The notes below the pieces were generated by a model. That model made no database searches and was not told where the DNA came from. It worked only from the letters and a program-made list of their open reading frames with translations. Positions 8,006 through 16,637 of a stretch of DNA of 64,000 bases are shown piece after piece. The DNA comes from an uncultured Oscillospiraceae bacterium (GTDB lineage Bacteria; Bacillota; Clostridia; Oscillospirales; Oscillospiraceae). The first letter of the stretch is position 1; every line of letters starts with the position of its first letter. The stretch spans positions 1-64,000 of the forward strand of contig CAKUDE010000006.1 in assembly GCA_934645175.1 (NCBI GenBank). The letters run 5' to 3'. The position numbers were made by a program, and so were the translations under genes.

Positions 8006-8477
8006 GTAGCCTCCATTTCTGCCGTGAGGGTGCGATTCCGATCGCGTCGCGCAGATAGGCGCTGAGCGCGTGAAGCTGTTCTTCGTTCAGAGCCCCCGTC
8101 ACGGTCGCGGTCAAAGGCTCCGGGATATCGTCCGTACTGACCGTAACCTCCGCCGTGATCTGCGCGTCAAGCTCTGCCGCATATTCGACGATCAACTTTT
8201 CCGCCGAATGTGCCAGCTGCTCGCGCAGCGCCTTCTGGGCGCGGCGTGTGTATTCCTCCGCGTCAAAGTCCCGGACGGACCAGTATTCTTCCAACCGCTC
8301 GGTCAAACCGCTCAGATCCAGCCGAAGCAGCGGAACCGCGACCGCCAGGAGCACCAATAACCCGCCCGCCAAACGCGTAATCCGCGCCGGAAGGCCGCCG
8401 CGCACCAGCAGACCCGCGACTACGCAGATCATACACGCCGCAACGATCGCAACCAGATACCCCCGAAGCTGTTCCAT
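7986..8477 (-). CDS. spoIIIAF: Stage III sporulation protein AF
   Basis: The 163-residue protein has two N-terminal membrane segments (about residues 8-26 and 33-52) followed by a soluble domain ending ALSAYLRDAIGIAPSRQKW, the ring-building region. The ATG at 8477 overlaps the spoIIIAE stop in an ATGA arrangement. A much longer in-frame extension exists upstream but lies wholly within spoIIIAE and has no homology, so the short form is used. Confidence 0.9.
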   Translation of the reverse strand: MEQLRGYLVAIVAACMICVVAGLLVRGGLPARITRLAGGLLVLLAVAVPLLRLDLSGLTERLEEYWSVRDFDAEEYTRRAQKALREQLAHSAEKLIVEYAAELDAQITAEVTVSTDDIPEPLTATVTGALNEEQLHALSAYLRDAIGIAPSRQKWRLHETEGS

Positions 8478-9550
8478 CACACCACCACCTTCAAAAAGCA
8501 AATCACGCTGATAAGCGAGAGCATGGCGCATACGCCGCACATACCCAGGAGAAAGCCGAGTGCCGTAGAAAAATGCTTGATGAGCGCAACATGCGGCCTC
8601 AATCCGACCGTCCCACTGACCGCTGCGGTCAGCTTGAGGAGGAGATACTGCAACCCCACACGCAGAAAGGGCGTAATGCAAATCGAAAGCACAGCAAGCA
8701 TACCAAACACGCCAACTGTAGATTTCAGCATTCCTGCCCCCGCCAGCAGCGTTTCCGACGCATCGGAAAGTATTCCTCCGACAACGGGCACCATTCCGGA
8801 CAATGCCGCCTTTGCTGTCCGGACGGCCGTGGCATCCGCCGTGCCTTTGACAACGCCGGTGAGCGTCATATACGCAGTAAAAACATACAGAATGATCCGC
8901 AGGCTTTTGGAGATCAACCAACCCAGAAGCTCGCGGAGCTCGGAAAGCGTTTCGTTCTGCAGTGCCGCTTCGGCGGTTGCTACGGCAATGAAAAAATAAG
9001 TTCCCGGAATCAGCAACGTTGTAATTAAGCGCATCAGAAGCTGGGAAAACAGCATGGTTCCGCCGTAAAGCGCCGTGGAAGCGCCAACCGCCCCCTGAAT
9101 GCTCGCCGTTCCCGCAAGAATCGGCATAAGGCAGCCGGTATAGTCCGTCATCTGTTCAAGCGCCTGTACGGCGATTTGCATCATACTACGGAATCCGAAC
9201 AGAAAGGCGGTGCACAGCCCCAGAGCGCCCGCACAGGCAACCGCGTTGTCCGCCGTATTGTCCGAGAGCAGACGCGTCAGTGCACAGAGCATTGCTACGG
9301 CAAGCAGCACAACACATATGCGCAAACTTTCTCGCGGATCGACGCCTCCCGCAAGTGCGGTCCTCACAATCCGCTTGACCTGCGACCATAGATCAAGCTG
9401 CTGCGTCGGGGATGCTTCATCCATCAATTCCGCCGCTTCCTTCGGCAGAGATTGTGTCAGGTCGCCCGTGTCCGGCAAAACGCTCTCCTGCGCAAGCGTA
9501 TGCGTGCATAGCAGTAGCAAAACAAGAATCGTTAAAAAAAGCTTCCGCAT
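8477..9550 (-). CDS. spoIIIAE: Stage III sporulation protein AE
   Basis: The 357-residue polytopic protein begins with a signal-like segment (MRKLFLTILVLLLLCTHTLA) and continues with several hydrophobic segments, including LRICVVLLAVAMLCALTRLL and a long C-terminal block ending LLGMCGVCAMLSLISVICFL. SpoIIIAE is the largest membrane component of the SpoIIIA channel, with a fold comparable to secretion export-apparatus proteins. It is positioned between spoIIIAD (1-base gap) and spoIIIAF. Confidence 0.92.
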   Translation of the reverse strand: MRKLFLTILVLLLLCTHTLAQESVLPDTGDLTQSLPKEAAELMDEASPTQQLDLWSQVKRIVRTALAGGVDPRESLRICVVLLAVAMLCALTRLLSDNTADNAVACAGALGLCTAFLFGFRSMMQIAVQALEQMTDYTGCLMPILAGTASIQGAVGASTALYGGTMLFSQLLMRLITTLLIPGTYFFIAVATAEAALQNETLSELRELLGWLISKSLRIILYVFTAYMTLTGVVKGTADATAVRTAKAALSGMVPVVGGILSDASETLLAGAGMLKSTVGVFGMLAVLSICITPFLRVGLQYLLLKLTAAVSGTVGLRPHVALIKHFSTALGFLLGMCGVCAMLSLISVICFLKVVV

Positions 9551-9551
9551 A

Positions 9552-9944
9552 TCATCCTCCGCCCATCGTCCGGAGCAGCTCCAGCACGGCCTCCATCAGC
9601 GGCAGCGCTACACACACCGCCAACGCGCCGCCGCACAGCTCCACCGTTTTGGCGACGGCGTTTTCCCCTGCATCCGCACAGACGGTAGAGGCAAGCTGTG
9701 TCAGGATACCGATACCAATGACTTTAAGCATCGCTTCCATCAACGCCGAATCAACTCCGGCAAGTGTCTGCAGTTTGGTTAAAAAGCTCAAAAGCGGTTT
9801 CATCAAGCCCAGAAGGCAGATTCCAAGCAGCGCAATCGCACAAAGAGATAGTAAGAGTGCAAATTCTGCGCGGTGTTTTTTTACAAGCTGGATCAGGATG
9901 ACACACAAAACGCCGAGCGCACAGATTTTTGTTAATTCCGCCAT
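9552..9944 (-). CDS. spoIIIAD: Stage III sporulation protein AD
   Basis: This 130-residue, highly hydrophobic protein has about four membrane segments, beginning at AELTKICALGVLCVILIQLV and including GIGILTQLASTVCADAGENA, a conserved SpoIIIAD signature. It acts in the SpoIIIA export-apparatus-like core. Its start overlaps the spoIIIAC stop by one base. Confidence 0.92.
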   Translation of the reverse strand: MAELTKICALGVLCVILIQLVKKHRAEFALLLSLCAIALLGICLLGLMKPLLSFLTKLQTLAGVDSALMEAMLKVIGIGILTQLASTVCADAGENAVAKTVELCGGALAVCVALPLMEAVLELLRTMGGG

Positions 9945-10138
9945 CAGAAATGAAACAGGTTTTTCACCAGATCAAAAAGCTGAGCGATTTTCTGCACGAC
10001 GATGATGAGAACTACGACAAGCCCCGCCAGCGTTGTCATCGTCGCCTGTTCTTCGCGGCCGGAACGGACGAGCACCTGGTTCAGAATGGACACAATGATG
10101 CCGACAGCCGCGATTTTAAATATCAGATCAATCTGCAT
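9944..10138 (-). CDS. spoIIIAC: Stage III sporulation protein AC
   Basis: The 64-residue protein has two membrane helices: IDLIFKIAAVGIIVSILNQV, then a loop with SGREEQATM, then LAGLVVVLIIVVQKI. Length and layout are standard for SpoIIIAC. It is tightly coupled to spoIIIAB (2-base gap) and spoIIIAD (one-base overlap). Confidence 0.92.
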   Translation of the reverse strand: MQIDLIFKIAAVGIIVSILNQVLVRSGREEQATMTTLAGLVVVLIIVVQKIAQLFDLVKNLFHF

Positions 10139-10140
10139 AC

Positions 10141-10650
10141 CTACACCGAAAGGATTACAATCGCCGCGCCTGCACAGAGACTCAGCAGGATATAACTGCG
10201 TGCCAGTGGGCGTCGCTCCTGTTCGCAGCGTTCAATCGCCGCATCGATCCGCTGAAGCGCCAATGACAGAATGCGATTTGCCCCGTCGAGGTCATAACGT
10301 CCGAGACCGGTACAGACCTCCAGAAGCGCCATAACCGCCTCCTGCGGCAGCTCAAGCGCATGTGTTTCGGATACTGCTGCAGCGGCAGCCTGCTCAACAT
10401 TGTTCGATTTCTCCAGCAACTTGGCAAAGGCTGAAAAAAAGGAACCAACCGGGCCGTCGATGCGCGTTCGCACGCTGCGACAAAGCATCGGGAGCGTTCG
10501 CACCGTGTAATTCATCTCGCATTTCAGAAGCTCCAGCGCCGAGCGCAGCGCTGCAAGCTGGCGTCTCTGCGCCATAAATCTCAGCGTCTGTTTGACACCG
10601 AAACCACCCGCACCGAAAAGCACGCAGACAATGCCAATCATTTTAATCAT
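10141..10650 (-). CDS. spoIIIAB: Stage III sporulation protein AB
   Basis: The 169-residue protein has an N-terminal hydrophobic segment (IGIVCVLFGAGGFG), a central helical cytoplasmic domain (LRSALELLKCEMNYTVRTLP, a family signature) and a C-terminal membrane helix (LLSLCAGAAIVILSV). It resembles GspF-type platform proteins and is thought to work with the SpoIIIAA ATPase. It overlaps spoIIIAA by 8 bases. Confidence 0.92.
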   Translation of the reverse strand: MIKMIGIVCVLFGAGGFGVKQTLRFMAQRRQLAALRSALELLKCEMNYTVRTLPMLCRSVRTRIDGPVGSFFSAFAKLLEKSNNVEQAAAAAVSETHALELPQEAVMALLEVCTGLGRYDLDGANRILSLALQRIDAAIERCEQERRPLARSYILLSLCAGAAIVILSV

Positions 10651-11524
10651 CCCTGTTCATCCTTTCCGTACACACCGTTCGATCCGGCAGGATCGTCAGG
10701 ACATTCTCAAAAACGCGCTGTGCCAGCAGCATCCGATAGACCGGGCGATGCGCAAGCTCCTCGCGCGAGTCGGCATGTACCGTCGCCAGGAACCGCACGC
10801 CGCAGTAGGCTGCGCGCGACACTGCAACGACATCCGACTCCGCCGTGATTTCGTCCAGTGCAATCCATTGCGGCCGCATGGAGCGAAGCAGAAGCTCAAT
10901 TCCCTGAGCCTTTCCTACACCGCTGAGGATATCGCTGCGCAGGCCAACGTCGAGCTGCGGCACGCCGTTCAGGCAGGCGGCCAGCTCCTGTCGCTCATCC
11001 ACAACGCTCACTCGCCAGCCGAACCGTCCCGCCATGGTTCGGATCAGCTCGCGGAGCAGTGTCGTTTTTCCACGTCCCGGCGGTCCGAGGATCAGGGTGG
11101 ATTGCGGATGCGTCCAAAGAAAACCTGCCGGGCGCTCTGCGCAGCCGGTACACTGTCTCGCAACGCGAAGATTTACGGAGGAAATTTCGCGCAGGGTTGT
11201 CAATTCGCCGCTTTGATAGACACCCGTGCCGCACAGTCCCATCCGGTGTCCGCCGGGAAGGATCACATAGCCCTGCCGCAGCATATTTTGCGCCGCATAG
11301 ACCGAGTGCGCACAGGCCGACTCGACGCAGGCACGGACCATGCTGCCTGAAGCGGTCACGTCGTCCAGAACATACTCGCTGCGTGCCGTCCGGGCGATGA
11401 CCGGCGCCTCACATTTCAGCCGCAGCTCCTCCAGAGGTTCCTGCGGGAGCCTGCGCACGATTCGCGCGCGAAGCTCGTCCGGTATGGGCGCGAATGCCTG
11501 TCGCAACTCGGGCGTAATTACCAT
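10643..11524 (-). CDS. spoIIIAA: Stage III sporulation protein AA, ATPase
   Basis: The 293-residue ATPase resembles secretion ATPases of the GspE/VirB11 type. Walker A is LGPPGRGKTTLLREL at about residue 145. WIALDEITAESDV matches Walker B, and FLATVHADSREEL holds the conserved His box. It is the first gene of spoIIIA and would energise assembly or transport through the channel. The ATG at 11524 is preceded by GGGAGGG. A vegetative promoter is not seen; a mother-cell sigma-E promoter is expected, and the 11525-11574 gap contains CATACCCT, close to a sigma-E -10 (CATACAnT), without a clear -35. Confidence 0.93.
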   Translation of the reverse strand: MVITPELRQAFAPIPDELRARIVRRLPQEPLEELRLKCEAPVIARTARSEYVLDDVTASGSMVRACVESACAHSVYAAQNMLRQGYVILPGGHRMGLCGTGVYQSGELTTLREISSVNLRVARQCTGCAERPAGFLWTHPQSTLILGPPGRGKTTLLRELIRTMAGRFGWRVSVVDERQELAACLNGVPQLDVGLRSDILSGVGKAQGIELLLRSMRPQWIALDEITAESDVVAVSRAAYCGVRFLATVHADSREELAHRPVYRMLLAQRVFENVLTILPDRTVCTERMNRDD

Positions 11525-11545
11525 GTTGATCCCTCCCAGCAGAGG

Positions 11546-11560
11546 GTATGTCCGACATAC
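11546..11560. promoter_or_regulatory. Perfect 7-bp inverted repeat upstream of spoIIIAA
   Basis: GTATGTC and GACATAC flank one central C. It sits 22 bases upstream of the spoIIIAA start and overlaps the CATACCCT that resembles a sigma-E -10. It may be a dimeric regulator site, or the symmetry may be a by-product of the promoter sequence. Confidence 0.4.
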
Positions 11561-11574
11561 GAAAAAAAGAACGC

Positions 11575-11603
11575 AAAAAGCCGTGCACCGAACGGTGCAC
11601 GGC
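11575..11603 (-). terminator. Intrinsic terminator between ECF gene and spoIIIAA
   Basis: A perfect 11-base stem (11580-11590 with 11593-11603), minimal loop and a T5 run on the minus strand lie just beyond the ECF gene stop. It insulates spoIIIA from the ftsK-ECF transcription unit. Confidence 0.8.
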
Positions 11604-11627
11604 TCAGCGTGTCGAAAATAAACCTTG

Positions 11628-12239
11628 TTATGTTCTGCTTTTTCGGATTACCCGGATCGCCGTTGCAATTCCGGGACTGAGCACCAGATTGATCGCCATT
11701 TCAATCACAAAGTTGATGCCCGCCAGACTGAAGAGCATATAGCTCACAACGGGCTTATCGCCTGCCCAGGTCAGGAGTGTGTCATTAAAAAACAGCACCA
11801 TTGCCGCACAGAACAGCCCTGTGTTTACGATAGGCGCAATGACAGCCGCCGGAATCGTCGCAAGGGTTTGTGCGCCGAGTCTGTTTGCCTTTTTACTGCA
11901 CAGACGGTAAACCAGCCCCGCGCTGAGGCCGGAGGCACAGCCCTTGACCATGCAGGTCAGAAAGCAGAGGAAGGGATTGGCCGTAAAGAGAATATTCCCG
12001 CCAAAGTCCGTTCCATTGGCACAGCCGATAAACACGATCAGGCCGAAAACACCGCCGAGGATGCCGCCGACGGCCGTACCGTAAACGGCTGCACCAATCA
12101 CGATCGGAACCAGAGAAAGCGTAAATGAAACCGGTCCGATCTTAATGCTGCCGACAACAAGCTGCAACACAACGACGATTGCAGCGAGAATGGCAGTCCC
12201 TACCATTCTCTGAATTTTTGTACCTGTGGTATGATTCAT
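11628..12239 (-). CDS. ECF transporter substrate-binding (S) component
   Basis: This 203-residue membrane protein has about six hydrophobic segments. It opens with MVGTAILAAIVVVLQLVVGS, followed by GPVSFTLSLVPIVIGAAVYG, a pattern typical of vitamin-type ECF S components (PF12822-like). It would bind a vitamin or other micronutrient and dock on a shared EcfT-EcfA-EcfA' module, none of which is encoded here. The substrate cannot be told from sequence; a pantothenate-type S component is one possibility. The ATG at 12239 follows AGGAGG by 4 bases. No riboswitch is seen in the 68 bases separating it from ftsK. Confidence 0.8.
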   Translation of the reverse strand: MNHTTGTKIQRMVGTAILAAIVVVLQLVVGSIKIGPVSFTLSLVPIVIGAAVYGTAVGGILGGVFGLIVFIGCANGTDFGGNILFTANPFLCFLTCMVKGCASGLSAGLVYRLCSKKANRLGAQTLATIPAAVIAPIVNTGLFCAAMVLFFNDTLLTWAGDKPVVSYMLFSLAGINFVIEMAINLVLSPGIATAIRVIRKSRT

Positions 12240-12307
12240 AAAACCTCCTGCTGTCGCTCCGCAGAGCGGATGCAACGCAATTATTCAGAACCGCTTCGCG
12301 GATTCTG

Positions 12308-14824
12308 TCAGGGAATTTCGTCCTCTACGGACGGCGTAGCAGGGACAACCCCGCCCTGTTTCATCTGCGCCCATTGCTCACGGGTGATCAGAAGCTGACG
12401 CGGCTTCGCCCCCTCCAGGGGGCCGACAATACCGCGCTCCTCCATTTCATCGACAATGCGCGCAGCGCGCGCATAGCCGAGCTTTAAGCGGCGCTGCAAA
12501 AGTGAGACGGAGGCCTGACCCGTCTCCAGGATGACATCCACGGCCGCAGGAAGCAGCTCGTCGCCGCCGTCGGTATCGGCCGAGCGGCTCGTCTCTCCTC
12601 CGGTCGAGCCGCTTTTTCCGCTCTGTTCGGCACGTTTTTCGATCTGCTGCATCACGTCGCTGGAGTAGTCTGAAGCGTATTGCGACTTGATCTCCGAAAT
12701 CACGTTCTGAATTTCCTCGTCACTGACAAAGCAGCCCTGTACGCGCTTCGGCTTTCCCTGTCCGAGCGGAGCAAAGAGCATATCGCCCTTCCCGAGCAGC
12801 TTTTCGGCACCCGGTGTGTCAAGAATGATGCGCGATTCCATCGCGGACGCGACCGCAAAAGCGATTCGCGAGGGAATGTTCGCCTTCATCAGACCGGTAA
12901 TTACATCTGCGGACGGACGCTGCGTAGCAATCACCAAGTGGATACCCGAAGCGCGGCCCATCTGCGCAATACGGCAGATGGATTCTTCGACCTCTTTGGC
13001 CGCCACAAGCATCAAATCTGCCAGCTCGTCGATGATTACGACAATCTGCTCCATCGGCTTCTGCTCCGGGTCGGCGGCAATGGCCTTATTATAGGACTCA
13101 ATATCGCGCACGCCCTCCTCGGACATGATGCGATATCGCCGCAGCATCTCGACGACCGTCCATTGAAGCGCACCGGCAGCTTTTTTCGGGTCCGTCACAA
13201 CGGGCACCAGTAAATGCGGAATCCCGTTGTAAACCCCCAGTTCGACCATCTTCGGATCAACCATGATCATTCGTACTTCGGTCGGCTTCGCCTTGTAAAG
13301 AAGCGATAAGATGATCGTATTCATACATACGGACTTGCCGGAACCGGTGGTGCCGGCAATCAGCATATGCGGCAGCTTGGCAATGTCGCCGACAATACAG
13401 TTACCGCTGATGTCCTTGCCAACGGCAAAGGACAGCTTGGATTTGCTGTTTTTGAACGTGGGAGAGTCTATTACCTCGCGGGCAAAGACGGTATAAACCG
13501 ACTTGTTCGGCACCTCGATGCCAACGACGGAAATCTTATCCGGAATCGCTGAAATACGCACGCCCGACGCACCGAGTGCCAGCGCGATATCATCAGCCAG
13601 ATTGGTTATTTTGTTGAGCTTTACGCCGCGCTCCAGCTCCAACTCAAAACGTGTCACGGACGGACCGCGCACAACGTCGACAATGTGCGGCTCAATGCCG
13701 AAGCTCTGAAGCGTATCGGCAAGGCGTCGTGAGTTCTCCCGCATTTCAGAGGAAGCATCAATCATCCCCTGCCGTCTGAGCGTCAGCAGCGAGACCGGCG
13801 GGAACTGGTATTCCTGCGCCTGAGGTGCAGCGCCGATCTGCTCGGCGATCAACGCCGCATTTTCCGCCGCTTCGCCCTTCTTCAGCTTCTCCTGCACCGG
13901 GGACGGATTCACGGCGATCGGATCTTCATTGAATGCGTCCTGAGGCGCTGCGTCCGCCGCCGGCGCGGCTTCGGCTTCCGGAATCGGCTCAGCAGCAGAC
14001 TCCGGCTGCTGATGCGCTTCGCTCAGGTCAAGCTCGTCTATCGTGACCTGACGGCCGGAAAACGGCTTCTGCTCCTCCTTCTGCTGAGCAAGCAGATACT
14101 CATCCGGTGCGGGAACACGCTTGCGCTGCGGCTTTTTCTTTTCGATCACGGGCGGATCGTCCACCGGCAAATCAAAATCCTTGATATTGGCACGACGTTT
14201 TTCAACGCGCTCTATATGCTTTGTCGCAACATGATTGACCAGACGCTCCGCCGGATCCTGCTCCGGTTCCTGGGCCGCCTTTTCAATACGGGGACGATTT
14301 TTAATGGCGGTAATCAGGCTGTTGACGGTTATCCGCAGCAGGGTCATAATCTGGAGAAGCAAAAGCAGAACAAATACGATGCCCGCACCGACCCGTGTAA
14401 TGCAGTTTGTCAGTAGCAATGCAATGGTGCCGGGGAAAAGGCCGCCGCTCTGACCGAGCTTACCGCCAGCATAGAGTTCGGAATATGTATTTACATTGCA
14501 GAAAAACACCTGATACAGCCCCGAGGCGGTCAGAAGAATGGTAAACGCACAGAAAATACGCAGAGAAATCGGCTGCTTTCCGCTACGGAACAGTAAAACG
14601 GCCGTGTAGGTCAGAGCAACGGGCAACAGATAGCGCCCCACCTGGCCGATAATGCCGGTGAGGAAAGCCACACTATGCTTCAGGAGGAACGCCTCCGTAT
14701 TAAACCAACAGAGCACCGCATACAGTGCCGCAAGCAGCAGGACGATACCGACCAGTTCACGGCGATTCTGATTTTCAGCCTTTTTCTTCGGCGCGGCTGC
14801 GGGCTTTTTACGTTTGTTTGCCAT
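12308..14824 (-). CDS. ftsK: DNA translocase FtsK/SpoIIIE
   Basis: The 838-residue product is an FtsK/SpoIIIE translocase. A basic N terminus (MANKRKKPAAAPKKKAE) leads to about four membrane helices (residues 25-180), an acidic/Pro linker, then the RecA-like motor with Walker A IAGTTGSGKSVCMN, Walker B VVIIDELADLML and the conserved LVIATQRPSADVITG. A winged-helix gamma domain (ASVSLLQRRLKLGYARAARI, residues about 750-820) reads DNA polarity sequences. It pumps chromosome through the division or sporulation septum. The ATG at 14824 follows GGAGGGG. As the only such gene in view, it may serve both FtsK and SpoIIIE roles. Confidence 0.92.
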   Translation of the reverse strand: MANKRKKPAAAPKKKAENQNRRELVGIVLLLAALYAVLCWFNTEAFLLKHSVAFLTGIIGQVGRYLLPVALTYTAVLLFRSGKQPISLRIFCAFTILLTASGLYQVFFCNVNTYSELYAGGKLGQSGGLFPGTIALLLTNCITRVGAGIVFVLLLLLQIMTLLRITVNSLITAIKNRPRIEKAAQEPEQDPAERLVNHVATKHIERVEKRRANIKDFDLPVDDPPVIEKKKPQRKRVPAPDEYLLAQQKEEQKPFSGRQVTIDELDLSEAHQQPESAAEPIPEAEAAPAADAAPQDAFNEDPIAVNPSPVQEKLKKGEAAENAALIAEQIGAAPQAQEYQFPPVSLLTLRRQGMIDASSEMRENSRRLADTLQSFGIEPHIVDVVRGPSVTRFELELERGVKLNKITNLADDIALALGASGVRISAIPDKISVVGIEVPNKSVYTVFAREVIDSPTFKNSKSKLSFAVGKDISGNCIVGDIAKLPHMLIAGTTGSGKSVCMNTIILSLLYKAKPTEVRMIMVDPKMVELGVYNGIPHLLVPVVTDPKKAAGALQWTVVEMLRRYRIMSEEGVRDIESYNKAIAADPEQKPMEQIVVIIDELADLMLVAAKEVEESICRIAQMGRASGIHLVIATQRPSADVITGLMKANIPSRIAFAVASAMESRIILDTPGAEKLLGKGDMLFAPLGQGKPKRVQGCFVSDEEIQNVISEIKSQYASDYSSDVMQQIEKRAEQSGKSGSTGGETSRSADTDGGDELLPAAVDVILETGQASVSLLQRRLKLGYARAARIVDEMEERGIVGPLEGAKPRQLLITREQWAQMKQGGVVPATPSVEDEIP

Positions 14825-14837
14825 AGAACGCCCCTCC

Positions 14838-15671
14838 TCAGGAATTAATGAGTGCAAGGATCAGAATGATCGCAGCTGCATCCCAGTTGTAGTAAGCAAA
14901 AAATTGCAGCTTGCCCTTCTTCAAAAGATAGCGGAAATACTGAATGGAAAGATAGGCCAGCGCGCCGCTGACAAGCAGCGCTGCCAGCATCGGAAGCAGT
15001 ACGGAGGCGGCAAAGCCTCCGCCAACCAGCCCGCGAATTAAATAATACAATGCGGCAGCAATCGAGTAACACGCGGATAGCGCATAGCTGAAACGCAGAT
15101 TGCAATCCAGCGTTAAACCGCTGGCGCGGCCAAGACAAAGCGAGCTACCGACGGACGAGAGCCCCGGAAGAACGGAAACGGCGCGCGCCGCGCCAATCAT
15201 CAGCGCATCCGACAGCAGCAAATCCTTTTCCGTCCGAGTTCCGTCACGGTTCCGGCAGGTCAACCAGATCAGCAGACCGTTCAGCGCAAACACAACGGCA
15301 AGAATCGGCAATCGGCGGATAGACTCCGCCGCACCGAGGAAGAGAAACGACAGCAGCATCAGCACAAAAGCGGAGATCCCCAGGCCGATGCCGCGCCGAA
15401 GCACGCGGTTGGGCCGTTCGTGCCGTCTCGGACGGCGCATCATTCGGCGCAGCTCACGCAGGCTGACGGAAAGCTCCGCACGGAACGCGGCATAGACCCC
15501 GATCGCCACGCCGAGACAAATCATGGCGCGGACAAAAAAGCCCTGTGCCGACCAGAGCGGCGAGAGGTTCAGTGCATTCTGGAGCACGACCGCATGACCG
15601 AAAAAGGACACCGGCAGCACCTCGGTAATGCCGCCAAGAACGGCATAAACAATTGCTTCCCATATTTTCAC
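14838..15671 (-). CDS. UppP/BacA-family membrane protein with degenerate active site
   Basis: This 277-residue polytopic protein aligns with undecaprenyl-diphosphate phosphatase. The first family motif (EGLTEFLPVSSTGH in E. coli) reads GGITEVLPVSFFGH, keeping Glu21 and His30 equivalents but losing Glu17 and Ser27. The second motif (PGFSRSG) reads PGLSSVGSS, losing the catalytic Arg174 equivalent. It is therefore doubtful that it is an active phosphatase; it could bind or transport the lipid, or have another role. The GTG at 15671 is preferred because a purine-rich site precedes it and the upstream GTG at 15722 overlaps a TGCTATACT extended -10 at about 15711-15719. It directly precedes ftsK. 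Confidence 0.75.
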   Translation of the reverse strand: MKIWEAIVYAVLGGITEVLPVSFFGHAVVLQNALNLSPLWSAQGFFVRAMICLGVAIGVYAAFRAELSVSLRELRRMMRRPRRHERPNRVLRRGIGLGISAFVLMLLSFLFLGAAESIRRLPILAVVFALNGLLIWLTCRNRDGTRTEKDLLLSDALMIGAARAVSVLPGLSSVGSSLCLGRASGLTLDCNLRFSYALSACYSIAAALYYLIRGLVGGGFAASVLLPMLAALLVSGALAYLSIQYFRYLLKKGKLQFFAYYNWDAAAIILILALINS

Positions 15672-15738
15672 GAAGGAACCCGCTCCCCTCTGTCTGAATT
15701 CATACGTCAGACAGTATAGCACAGCTCCGACCTTTTTT

Positions 15739-16440
15739 CTAGGGTTTTTCTCGATTTCTCTGTTTTTGACGGGATTTTTTCGCGGCTATCATCCGATGCA
15801 GTGTGTCCAGTGCATCGCTCAAGCCGCCAAGTCGGTCGATCAGACCGCTTTCTACCGCTTCCGTGCCGTAAATGATCGTGCCGACATCCGTGGCAATCTG
15901 CCCGGTCGCCATCATATAGCCCTCAAAATCTTCGCGGGAAATACGGGAATTCGCCGTCACAAAGTTTACGATCTGCTCCTGGATCCGTTTGAAATACTGA
16001 AAGGTCGCGGGCGCACCGACGATGACGCCGCCCATACGCACAGGGTGGATCATCATACTGGCAGTCGGGACGATCATACTCTTTTTGGCGGATACCGCCA
16101 ACGGAATGCCGATCGAGTGACCGCCGCCGAGCACCAGAGAAACGGTCGGCTTTTTCATTCCCGCAATCAGCTCCGCAATCGCCAGACCGGCCTCAATATC
16201 GCCGCCGACGGTGTTGAGCAGCAATAGAAGACCGTCGATCTCATCGCTCTCCTCAATGGTGGCCAGAAGCGGCAGGACATGCTCGTATTTCGTCGTTTTT
16301 ACCGTCTCCGGCTGCACCTGATGCCCCTCGATCTGACCGATAATGGTCAGGGTGTAGATACTCCCCTTTTGCGAATGCGTCAGTCCCGCGCCAAGCTCAT
16401 CGATGCGCTCCTGCCGGATACTTGCGTTCTGCTCGTCCAT
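15739..16440 (-). CDS. tepA: ClpP-like serine protease TepA family
   Basis: The 233-residue protein has a ClpP/crotonase fold. VGGDIEAGLAIAELI precedes the nucleophile region GGGHSIGIPLAVSA (candidate Ser), then ASMMIHPVRMGG (candidate His), and the C-terminal part has RISREDFEGYMMATGQ. It belongs to the TepA/YmfB group, which in Bacillus lies beside spoIIIE, the same neighbourhood as here (ftsK two genes downstream). ATG at 16440 is chosen over the ATG at 16446, which directly abuts GGAGG; the second gives a 6-base spacing. Its substrate is unknown. Confidence 0.85.
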   Translation of the reverse strand: MDEQNASIRQERIDELGAGLTHSQKGSIYTLTIIGQIEGHQVQPETVKTTKYEHVLPLLATIEESDEIDGLLLLLNTVGGDIEAGLAIAELIAGMKKPTVSLVLGGGHSIGIPLAVSAKKSMIVPTASMMIHPVRMGGVIVGAPATFQYFKRIQEQIVNFVTANSRISREDFEGYMMATGQIATDVGTIIYGTEAVESGLIDRLGGLSDALDTLHRMIAAKKSRQKQRNREKP

Positions 16441-16529
16441 AGCCATCCTCCGAAGTTTGGTTTTGCCGAAACGGCATTACAGTTATCATTACCGGATTTG
16501 CGCTTTGTATTCGGAGCCGCAAATATAAA

Positions 16530-16566
16530 TCAACCCCCCTGATGCGGGCGAACCCCGCATCAGGGG
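16530..16566 (-). terminator. Intrinsic terminator of the exported-protein gene
   Basis: Arms 16536-16548 and 16554-16566 form a perfect 13-bp stem. On the minus strand it is followed by GG then TTGATTTATATT, a modest T-rich stretch. It lies 71 bases beyond the stop of the 16638-17258 gene. Confidence 0.65.
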
Positions 16567-16637
16567 AGCAATGGCAAGTGCTGTTCGTTAATTCACGATG
16601 TGGATTATTTTTCCGATATAATCGTTCGGGAGTGAGA

